Made by a program: the position numbers and the translations under genes. This document shows, in pieces, positions 57,891-64,000 of a stretch of 64,000 bases of DNA. Numbering within the stretch: the stretch's first letter is position 1; each line of letters starts with the position of its first letter. The DNA comes from an uncultured Thalassolituus sp. (GTDB taxonomy: Bacteria; Pseudomonadota; Gammaproteobacteria; Pseudomonadales; Oceanobacteraceae). The notes beneath the pieces are model-generated. The model ran no database searches and had not been told where the DNA came from. It was given only the letters and a program-made list of their open reading frames with translations. The DNA is taken from positions 1 to 64,000 of the forward strand of contig NZ_CATMFB010000016.1 of assembly GCF_950066645.1 (NCBI RefSeq). The letters run 5' to 3'.

Positions 57891-58850
57891 ATGGGGTTGC
57901 TCGGAAATATCCTGGTTACGTTTGCGCTTATGCTCTGGCCCATGGTCTGGATCGTATCCATTATGGGCATGGGTGGCCCTGGTGCTTCTAATCGTCTGGA
58001 CTGGATGATTCAGCTTCTGGTCTATATGTCGTATCCAATCTGGATATTTGGGCTGCTGAGTCTCGCTGGGAAGTCCTTCTGGGGGCTGGCCAGCGGTTAT
58101 TTTCTGATTGGCTGTCTGGCGCTGTTTATCACGTTTAACGCAGGCATGTTCCGCAATATTTCTAATCTTCTTCAAGGGATTCAGAACGAGGGCTACTCCG
58201 TAGTCAGGAGCACCGCATATTTTAATGCCAAACCCATAGTTGAAGCTGACGCTGAGTCGTTTGATATGTTCAAGGGCGACCTGAGTTACTTCTTTGCGTA
58301 CCACGCCTGGGATAATAAACACACGTATTACCGTGGGGAGGTTATCGAGGGGGCTCCTGGCGGACCTCTTGAGGCGTTGAATGATCTCAGCAGGAGCCGT
58401 GACTATGTCGCTAGCGGTGAAACGGTCATCTACGGGGATACGGTTTTACCCGGATGTATCCGAAGTAAACTCGAATTTTTTGATGAATTTCAAAGGCCTT
58501 GGGCGCGCTGTGAGGGGAATATTTATCACGGGGGCGCTCTCGTCGAAGGCGCAGATGCTCAGTCATTTACGCCACTGAATAGCTGGGTAGCGCATGATAG
58601 ATACCGGTTTTATGTGCGTACTGAAGTAACCGATACTACTGCAGATTCTTCAAGTTTCCGAAGAATCGACAATGGATATTACAGAGACGATCATCGAGTC
58701 TTTTATCTGCCTGATAGTCAGATTCACGAGGTAGAAGGTGCCGATGTCAGCACCTTCGAAGTCGTTATGGAAATCGATGAAGACATCAGAAGTGATGCCC
58801 GCGACGCTCGTTTCCGATATTACAATGGCAAGCAAGTAGCGCCTCGGTAA
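57891..58850 (+). CDS. Membrane protein with DKNYY-type repeats, third gene of the cassette
   Basis: A 319-residue protein with three N-terminal membrane helices (about 5-28, 38-60, 65-85) and an extracytoplasmic/cytoplasmic region with repeats of the DKNYY type: HKHTYYRGEVIEGAPGGPLEALNDL-like (key TYYRGEVIEGA), IYHGGALVEGADAQSF and NGYYRDDHRVFYLPDSQIHEVEGADVSTFE. The final one is the clearest, with the Y(F/Y)..D...VFY...(L/I)...GAD..F pattern. DKNYY proteins have no settled function. The stop lies inside a terminator hairpin. Confidence 0.75.
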   Translation: MGLLGNILVTFALMLWPMVWIVSIMGMGGPGASNRLDWMIQLLVYMSYPIWIFGLLSLAGKSFWGLASGYFLIGCLALFITFNAGMFRNISNLLQGIQNEGYSVVRSTAYFNAKPIVEADAESFDMFKGDLSYFFAYHAWDNKHTYYRGEVIEGAPGGPLEALNDLSRSRDYVASGETVIYGDTVLPGCIRSKLEFFDEFQRPWARCEGNIYHGGALVEGADAQSFTPLNSWVAHDRYRFYVRTEVTDTTADSSSFRRIDNGYYRDDHRVFYLPDSQIHEVEGADVSTFEVVMEIDEDIRSDARDARFRYYNGKQVAPR

Positions 58851-58861
58851 GAGGCGCTTTA
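58838..58861 (+). terminator. Terminator at the end of the three-gene cassette
   Basis: Perfect stem AGCGCCTC (58838-58845), loop GGTAA and GAGGCGCT (58851-58858), then TTT. The stop codon of the DKNYY gene lies in the loop. The weak T-run lowers certainty, but the location marks the cassette end. Confidence 0.7.
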
Positions 58862-58877
58862 GTTAAGAGCCGGAAGC

Positions 58878-59597
58878 TCAGAACCAGAAGCTTACGCCTG
58901 CCACCCACTGCGTCGATTGAATATCGCCACCTTCTTCGCGAATTATGTCGGCGCTGTCGCCGAAACTCCGGCTCCATACTGCTCCGACATAGGGCGCGAA
59001 CTCTCTGACGATTTCGTATTTGAGACGCAGACCTACTCCGATACTCGACAGCCCTTTGCCTTCGCCGTATTTCTCACTGGTGTTGCTGTGAGCAGCAAGA
59101 GTGAACTCTGGAGATAGCACGAGCTTCTGAGTGAACATGAGTTCCTGCTCTGCCGTTACGTTCAGGCTGGTGCGTCCATCCTTATCAACCAACAGGCTGG
59201 CATCGGTTTCAAAGAAATAGGGTGCCAGGCCATCGAAACCAACAACCAGCCGGTTCCGCACCGGATCAGGATGAATATCGCGGCTCAGGCCAAGTTGCAG
59301 ATCCCAGTAAGGACTGATGGCGTGTAGCCACAAGGCTTGCAGGTTCAGCTCTTCCATTTCACCTTCGTGGCGCTCCGCATCCGCTTTCAGGCGGACTTTG
59401 TTGAACGAATTACCGTAGGTAATATCGCCTTCAAACACCTGTGCTTTTTCACCTTCGTGAAAGCGGTATTCCAGTTGATCGCCGGTGACTTTTAATACTT
59501 CCGGGTCGTAGTCGCCCATGGCATACGCCTGGGTAGTCAGACCTGCGATGGCAATACTCAGAGCGGTGACCAGAGGTTTCATTTTCAGATGTGTCAT
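58878..59597 (-). CDS. copB: Copper resistance protein B (CopB/PcoB family)
   Basis: Outer-membrane barrel of the plasmid/chromosomal cop-type copper resistance system, 239 residues. A signal peptide (LVTALSIAIAGLTTQAYA) is followed by YRFHEGEKAQVFEGDITYG and LQALWLHAISPYWDLQLGLSRD, close to PcoB/CopB. The C-terminus WVAGVSFWF is barrel-like. The Met-rich N-terminal part found in some CopB is missing here. The ATG at 59597 follows GGAGG and overlaps the copA stop. Confidence 0.9.
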   Translation of the reverse strand: MTHLKMKPLVTALSIAIAGLTTQAYAMGDYDPEVLKVTGDQLEYRFHEGEKAQVFEGDITYGNSFNKVRLKADAERHEGEMEELNLQALWLHAISPYWDLQLGLSRDIHPDPVRNRLVVGFDGLAPYFFETDASLLVDKDGRTSLNVTAEQELMFTQKLVLSPEFTLAAHSNTSEKYGEGKGLSSIGVGLRLKYEIVREFAPYVGAVWSRSFGDSADIIREEGGDIQSTQWVAGVSFWF

Positions 59598-61510
59598 CAG
59601 TGGCCTCCGTGCATCATGTGGTCTGAGTGCATATGGTGTTCATCAGCTCCTGCTTTAACCACCCTGACTTCGCGGAACATACCAGCCATGTGATAGAGCA
59701 GGTGACAGTGATAGGCCCAGCGACCTTCTGCGTCTGCAGTGACCAGATAGCTGATTTTCTTTCCCGGATGCACAATGATAGTGTGCTTACGCGGAATATA
59801 GTCGGGGTCACCGGTTTCCAGTTCACTCCATAGACCGTGCAGGTGAATCGGGTGAGTCATCATGGTGTCATTGACCAGGGTGATTCGTACCCGCTCGCCA
59901 TAATGAAGAATCAGAGGCTCTGCATCGGCAAACGGAATGCCATTCATCGACCAGATATAACGGCTCATATTTCCCGTGAGGTGTAATTGAATTTCACGTC
60001 CGGGTTCGCGAGTATCGAGTGTCGGTGTGAGGTTTTTGATATCGCTGTAACGCAGTACCCGGCGACCATAACGGGTGTCGTGATCGCGCAGGCCGATGCC
60101 TGGGTCATCAAGACCACTGACTGGCATCTCGGTCTGCATATCGACCTGAGGCCCGTTCTCACTTTCGGGGTGTACGATCTCGGCATCGCTGCCCATCCCG
60201 GCTTTTGCCAGACCAGTCGCATTGGCCATTGAGTGATTCATGCCCGCATGCATCGAGTGATCCATTCCGGAGTGCATGGAATGATCCATATCCCCATGGC
60301 CCATGGAGCCGTGATCCATAGAGCCATGATCCATAGAGCCATGATCCATAGAGCCATGATCCATAGAGCCGTGATCCATTCCCATATCCATATGACTCAG
60401 CACGGGGGCGTAATCCATTTCAGGAATGTCTGCCGTGAGTGAGAGGTCTGCGGTCAGACGTCCGCAAGCGTAACCGCTGCGGTCGATGCTTTGGGCAAAA
60501 ATGGTGTAGGCCTTGTCCGCTTCCGGCTCCACAATCACATCGTAGGTTTCGGCAGTGCCCATGCGGAATTCATCGACAGTCACCGGTTGAATGTTTTGCC
60601 CGTCGGAGGATACGACCGTCATTTTCAGGCCGGGAATGCGCACGTCGAATAAGGTCATTGCACCGGCATTAATAAAGCGCAGGCGGATCTTTTCTCCGGC
60701 GTTAAATAGTCCTGTCCAGTTATCGTCCGGAGTCTGGCCATTCATCAGGAAGGTGTAGGTCATTCCTGTGACATCAGAAATATCCCGGTCGGACATCCGC
60801 ATGTCGTTCCACATCTGGCGATCTTTCCAGGTTGCCGACAGGCCCTTTTCCCGGATGTCTCTCCAGAGGTCGCCGACAGTACGTTCGCGGGTATTGTAGT
60901 AGTGCCCCATCTTTTTCAGGGTGGCGTAGATGTCACTGGGGTGTTCGTCACTCCAGTCTGAGAGCAGCACTACGTAATCCCGGTCGTATTCCACCGGGTC
61001 GGCGTCTTTCGGCTCTATCACAATCGCGCCGTACACGCCTGTCTGTTCCTGAAATCCGGAGTGGCTGTGATACCAGTAAGTGCCTGACTGATTCAGATCG
61101 AATTCGTAAGTAAAGGTCTCGCCGGGGGCGATACCCCCGAAGCTGAAGCCTGGTACACCATCCATATTGCTGGGCAGAATGATTCCATGCCAGTGGATAG
61201 AACTCATGTGCTTAAGGTTGTTGGTCACATTGATGCGAACGCGCTCGCCTTCTTTCCAGCGCAGTACTGGCGCTGGTAGCGATTGGTTCACGGTGGTGGC
61301 TAACCGGTCTTTGCCTGTGAAGTTAACGCCCTGCAGGCCGATGTTCAGGTTGAACACCTTACCCGCGAGTTCTGGCACCTGAGGTGACTCTTTAATGGAA
61401 CCTTTCGCGTGTACCGGCAATCCTGTACTCAGCAATAGTGCACTGCCGGCAGCTCCTGTGACGAAGCGGCGGCGTGATACCACCGGTAGTCGGGAATCTG
61501 TTGTCATCAT
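59597..61510 (-). CDS. copA: Copper-resistance multicopper oxidase (CopA/PcoA family)
   Basis: Periplasmic multicopper oxidase, 637 residues, exported by Tat (SRRRFVTGAAGSALLLS). Copper ligands are seen in SIHWHGIILP, GTYWYHSHSGFQEQTG, HPIHLHGLW and the type-1/trinuclear motif AYHCHLLYHMAGMFREV (HCHxxxHxxxxM). The middle holds a Met/His-rich tract (about residues 375-430) with five exact DNA repeats. The stop overlaps copB. Upstream, after 80 bases, is the CopL-like gene. Confidence 0.95.
   Translation of the reverse strand: MMTTDSRLPVVSRRRFVTGAAGSALLLSTGLPVHAKGSIKESPQVPELAGKVFNLNIGLQGVNFTGKDRLATTVNQSLPAPVLRWKEGERVRINVTNNLKHMSSIHWHGIILPSNMDGVPGFSFGGIAPGETFTYEFDLNQSGTYWYHSHSGFQEQTGVYGAIVIEPKDADPVEYDRDYVVLLSDWSDEHPSDIYATLKKMGHYYNTRERTVGDLWRDIREKGLSATWKDRQMWNDMRMSDRDISDVTGMTYTFLMNGQTPDDNWTGLFNAGEKIRLRFINAGAMTLFDVRIPGLKMTVVSSDGQNIQPVTVDEFRMGTAETYDVIVEPEADKAYTIFAQSIDRSGYACGRLTADLSLTADIPEMDYAPVLSHMDMGMDHGSMDHGSMDHGSMDHGSMDHGSMGHGDMDHSMHSGMDHSMHAGMNHSMANATGLAKAGMGSDAEIVHPESENGPQVDMQTEMPVSGLDDPGIGLRDHDTRYGRRVLRYSDIKNLTPTLDTREPGREIQLHLTGNMSRYIWSMNGIPFADAEPLILHYGERVRITLVNDTMMTHPIHLHGLWSELETGDPDYIPRKHTIIVHPGKKISYLVTADAEGRWAYHCHLLYHMAGMFREVRVVKAGADEHHMHSDHMMHGGH
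60302..60376. repeat. 15-base tandem repeat inside copA
   Basis: Five copies of a 15-base unit (CATAGAGCCATGATC and near-identical forms). On the minus strand each encodes Met-Asp-His-Gly-Ser. Longer, less exact Met/His copies flank it. Such a tract can change copy number by replication slippage in frame. Confidence 0.9.
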
Positions 61511-61590
61511 TAATATCCTGTTCTCAATGAAATCCGGGCGTCTCTGTCACGACAGATCGCCTCAGCATCGGGTTTATGTGCTGTATGAGC

Positions 61591-61980
61591 TCAGAGCAGG
61601 AGAGTCGGTGGACGGTCGGGCGGGGTGATATGTGGCGGTAGCGGGTGGCTTCGTAATTTCTGGAACTGATGTTCAGAAGGTACCCAGCCCAGGTTGATAA
61701 GCTCCGGAAGCATGGCTAAGCCAGGTGACACGATGTTATGACACTGCTGGTGGTGGCAGAGAGATACGTCTTTCTGGCAGCAGTCGTGATCTGTTGCAGA
61801 TGAAGTGTCTGCTACGGACCCATGCATCTGATGCATGGCATGCTCTGCGGCGTGAAAATCTGTCTGCTTACTGGTATGTTCGCAGTATCGGACCGCGCTT
61901 TCAGCACGCAGAAATGATCCCGCCCATGCCGACTGGCACAGCGTCAGAATCAGAATGCATTGCATGATGCGTCGGAACAC
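61591..61980 (-). CDS. CopL/DUF2946-like small exported Cys/His-rich protein
   Basis: A 129-residue protein at the head of the copper operon. A signal peptide (IMQCILILTLCQSAWA) is followed by a metal-binding-like tract HAMHQMHGS and DHDCCQKDVSLCHHQQCHN, and a proline-rich end (PPHITPPDRPPTLLL). This matches small proteins (CopL or DUF2946-like) found before copA in Xanthomonas, Pseudomonas and others, implicated in copper-dependent expression. Start is GTG at 61980, with GAGGAG at good distance; an ATG at 61965 is alternative. Assignment is by context and pattern. Confidence 0.7.
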   Translation of the reverse strand: MFRRIMQCILILTLCQSAWAGSFLRAESAVRYCEHTSKQTDFHAAEHAMHQMHGSVADTSSATDHDCCQKDVSLCHHQQCHNIVSPGLAMLPELINLGWVPSEHQFQKLRSHPLPPHITPPDRPPTLLL

Positions 61981-62001
61981 CCGTCACTCCTCTATAAAGA
62001 A

Positions 62002-62014
62002 TGTCAGGCTGACA
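62002..62014. promoter_or_regulatory. Palindrome upstream of the copper operon
   Basis: TGTCAGGCTGACA, a perfect odd palindrome, 22 bases before the GTG start of the CopL-like gene. It resembles half-sites of copper two-component regulators (TGACA/TGTCA). No CueR-type spaced promoter is evident. The regulator gene is not in the window. Confidence 0.4.
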
Positions 62015-62112
62015 AAGCCCGGGTTCAGAGTCAAGTTGGAAGGATGATTAGGGTTTATGTTCCCCGGGCGGTTATCATGTGCGTTATAAGTATAAGAAAT
62101 GGAGTGACAAGA

Positions 62113-63501
62113 ATGAGTTATGCGAAGTTTGCCACGTTAGGGGCGCTCACTTTAGGTCTGATGGCCTGCGGTGGTGAAGAAAGCACACAAATCAGTGAAG
62201 CCACTGTGACGGGTCAGTCATATCTGCGGGTGCTGCATGCATCTCCTGATGCTCCGGTTGTCGACGTGGTGCTTGATAATGTTGTGATCCTCAGTGATGT
62301 CGCGTTTCAGGATGGCTCCGCCTACGCCCGTGTCGAAGAAGGCTCCCGGACGCTGCAGTTACGCGAAGCTGGGACGTCTACCGTGCTCTACAGTGCCGAT
62401 CTCAATTTTGTCGTTAACGAATACTATTCGGCGCTTGCGGTGAATGCTGCTGCAGAGCTCGATGTGAAGGTCATCAGTGATACAGCGACAGCCAACAACG
62501 GTGTCACTGACGCTAAGGTAATCCACGCTGCGACTGCGGCCTCTGCCGTCGATGTCTTCGTGACTGAACCAGATGCGGCTCTGGGGACCCCGACGCTTGA
62601 TGCGGTGGCTTATGATGGTGTCGCATTGCTTGAAAGTATCGACGGTGGTGAGTATCAGATCCGCATTGCCGACGATGCGTCAGACACGCAGGTGTACGAT
62701 TCTGGTACCTTCGTTGTGATTGCCGAGCAGTCGACCACCGAAGTAGATACTGAGGCGCTCGATGCCGACACCCTGGTCACTACGGGCGATTTTGCCGTCG
62801 TTGCTGTTAACAGTACGAAGGGTAACTCTCCGGTGTCTGTTGTGGTCTGGAATGACGACGGTACGACGACCATTCTTGATGACAGTGCCGAGATCCGTGT
62901 GGTGCACGCGCTGGACGATATGCTGGTGGACGTTTACGCCGGTGGTGAGGTGCTGCTTGAGGACTTTGCCTACAAGTCTGTCGAAGCGTATCAGGTAGTT
63001 GAGCCTGGAGATCTGCAGATCGCGGTCGCTCCGGCCGATGGGGCAACGCTCAGTAACCTGACAAACGATGTCACGCTGGAGCGTGGTGAATCTTACACGG
63101 TAATTGCCTATGGCAATTCTGCAGCAACAAACGAAGCCAGACTGATCGTGCTGAACGATCAGCGCGCATCTCAGGATGACACTCAGGCAGACATCCGCTT
63201 CGTTCATGCATCGACGTCAGCAACCGCAGCCACGGTGGATATCTATGTGTACGAAAATACAGCGATCCTTCCTGCCGCAGCCACTGAGGGTAACCTGACC
63301 AAAGGCCGGGATTCCGGCTATCTGTCGCAGGCGCCGGCAACATACACGATTGATATCGTGGCAGATGAAACGACCGCACCAGCTCTGGTGAGCGGTCTGA
63401 CGGCTGTCCCTTATGCGGCTGGCGAGGTTGAGTCACTGCTGATTATCGGCGACGGCACCGGGCTGGAAGCCCTGGTTCTGGATGACAGCCGCGCAGATTA
63501 A
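62113..63501 (+). CDS. DUF4397-domain lipoprotein
   Basis: A 462-residue exported protein. The signal sequence KFATLGALTLGLMACGGEES has a lipobox LMAC, so it is probably a lipoprotein. The mature part has repeated DUF4397-type beta domains: LRVLHASPDAPVVDVVLD, AKVIHAATAASAVDVFV, IRVVHALDDMLVDVYAGG and IRFVHASTSATAATVDIYV. Such proteins are found at cell surfaces; function is unknown. It is acidic and Ala/Val/Thr-rich. The frame is open from 61960; GGAGTGACAAGA before the ATG at 62113 decides the start. Divergent from the copper operon. Confidence 0.88.
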   Translation: MSYAKFATLGALTLGLMACGGEESTQISEATVTGQSYLRVLHASPDAPVVDVVLDNVVILSDVAFQDGSAYARVEEGSRTLQLREAGTSTVLYSADLNFVVNEYYSALAVNAAAELDVKVISDTATANNGVTDAKVIHAATAASAVDVFVTEPDAALGTPTLDAVAYDGVALLESIDGGEYQIRIADDASDTQVYDSGTFVVIAEQSTTEVDTEALDADTLVTTGDFAVVAVNSTKGNSPVSVVVWNDDGTTTILDDSAEIRVVHALDDMLVDVYAGGEVLLEDFAYKSVEAYQVVEPGDLQIAVAPADGATLSNLTNDVTLERGESYTVIAYGNSAATNEARLIVLNDQRASQDDTQADIRFVHASTSATAATVDIYVYENTAILPAAATEGNLTKGRDSGYLSQAPATYTIDIVADETTAPALVSGLTAVPYAAGEVESLLIIGDGTGLEALVLDDSRAD

Positions 63502-63517
63502 GTCAGTCGACTCCGAT

Positions 63518-63547
63518 GAAAAAGCGGGCCTCATGGCCCGCTTTTTT
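63518..63547 (+). terminator. Rho-independent terminator after the DUF4397 gene
   Basis: Perfect stem AAAGCGGGCC (63521-63530), loop TCAT, GGCCCGCTTT and a T-run, 19 bases after the stop. Confidence 0.93.
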
Positions 63548-63619
63548 GTGGCCGTCTGATTCGTCGTTTGGCCCCGCAGGTCCACTGGTTTACTATACCG
63601 CCCATACTCAGGCTTAACG

Positions 63620-63928
63620 ATGGGCACCCCGGTCATGGCGATCAGCCACAAGTACCTCTGGACCACAGTAGCGGTTCTGCTGCTGCTTATTCTGCAATAC
63701 CGCCTCTGGTTTGATGACAGTGGTGTCGTTGCCAGCCGCGCGCTTGAACGACAGATCGAAAGTCTGCATTCGGCGAATGATCAGCAGGCACAGATTAACC
63801 ATGGGCTCCTCAACGAAGTGATGGATCTGCGTAATGGTGACGCGCTGCTTGAAGAAACAGCCCGCGAAGACCTGGGCCTGGTGAAAGAAGGCGAAAGCTT
63901 TATTCTGTTTGCCGAGCCCGATTCATGA
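63620..63928 (+). CDS. ftsB: Cell division protein FtsB
   Basis: Small bitopic divisome protein acting with FtsQ and FtsL to activate septal peptidoglycan synthesis. One membrane helix (LWTTVAVLLLLILQYRLWF) and a periplasmic coiled coil (ASRALERQIESLHSANDQQAQIN) are followed by the typical MDLRNGDALLEETAREDLGLVKEGE (key EE.ARE.LG...GE). In 102 residues it is standard. Starts at 63620 or 63635 are both possible; neither has a strong ribosome site. Its stop overlaps the ispD start (ATGA). Confidence 0.94.
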   Translation: MGTPVMAISHKYLWTTVAVLLLLILQYRLWFDDSGVVASRALERQIESLHSANDQQAQINHGLLNEVMDLRNGDALLEETAREDLGLVKEGESFILFAEPDS

Positions 63929-64000
63929 GCGAGTCTGTCTGGGCAGTGCTACCGGCCGCTGGCGTTGGTAGTCGTATGCAGGCCGACCGGCCAAAACAAT
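63925..64000 (+). CDS. ispD: 2-C-methyl-D-erythritol 4-phosphate cytidylyltransferase (partial, N-terminus)
   Basis: The first 25 codons of IspD, cut by the window end. The start overlaps ftsB. VWAVLPAAGVGSRMQADRPKQ shows the nucleotide-binding start (AAGxGxRM...PKQ) of the MEP isoprenoid pathway cytidylyltransferase. ftsB-ispD is a widespread pair. Confidence 0.93.
   Translation, partial: MSESVWAVLPAAGVGSRMQADRPKQ

Noticed and set aside
60302-60376. Possible CRISPR-like array
   Set aside because: The 15-base units are directly adjacent, without spacers, and lie in frame inside copA.
60233-60442. Open frame rich in MIHRA repeats on the plus strand
   Set aside because: It is the antisense image of the CopA Met/His repeat tract, with no ribosome site.
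51593-63619. Integrated phage or transposon as cause of the eno-ftsB insertion
   Set aside because: No integrase, transposase, tRNA attachment site or phage structural gene is visible on either strand.

Overview
The window reads as a chromosomal segment of a Gram-negative gammaproteobacterium, moderate in G+C by eye. The outer-membrane machinery (Lpt, Mla, porin, O-antigen ligase-like protein), the SspA/SspB pair, the rpoN cluster and the overall gene order resemble Pseudomonas and the Oceanospirillales. A marine Oceanospirillaceae-type organism is my best guess; this is inference from synteny, not a database match.

Layout. 0-4.9 kb (+): petABC (cytochrome bc1), sspAB and two small membrane/unknown genes. 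4.9-9.9 kb: an accessory stretch with three minus-strand membrane/envelope genes, including an O-antigen ligase-like protein, bracketed by repeats. A DUF1851-like orphan and an AT-rich coiled-coil membrane protein follow. 10.0-13.2 kb (-): gatCAB. 13.4-22.7 kb (+): mreBCD-maf-rng-yhdP-nit. 22.7-25.3 kb (-): a fused PP2C phosphatase/Ser-Thr kinase and a formate/nitrite transporter. 25.6-34.9 kb (-): yjgA, mgtE, ptsO, rapZ, ptsN, hpf, rpoN, lptB, lptA, lptC, kdsD and a Ca/Na antiporter. 35.1-42.9 kb (+): mlaFEDB, ibaG, murA, hisG, hisD, a repeat cluster and hisC. 42.9-48.2 kb: a DegS/AlgW-type protease, a Nif3 protein, a DUF808 protein, a porin and an EamA transporter. 48.6-51.6 kb (+): pyrG and eno. 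51.6-63.6 kb: a mosaic accessory region (hairpin repeats, NADAR protein, diguanylate cyclase, pirin, hotdog protein, an unknown three-gene cassette ending in a DKNYY-type protein, a copper-resistance operon and a DUF4397 lipoprotein). It splits the usual eno-ftsB neighbourhood. The window ends in ftsB and the first codons of ispD.

The most notable signal lies upstream of the formate/nitrite transporter. On the minus strand there is a near-perfect sigma-54 promoter (TGGCAC-N5-TTGCA), then two small hairpins whose six-base loops both read AACGGY (A at position 1, G at position 4). The second hairpin overlaps the 5' arm of an intrinsic terminator. This is the architecture of an ANTAR (NasR-like) antitermination leader, and it points to control by nitrogen limitation plus nitrate/nitrite. 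The linked kinase/phosphatase would be part of that response.

Several genes expected from conserved synteny are missing from their usual slots: tldD and pmbA around yjgA, mlaC between mlaD and mlaB, kdsC between kdsD and lptC, and kdsA between pyrG and eno. The genes flanking these slots are intact.
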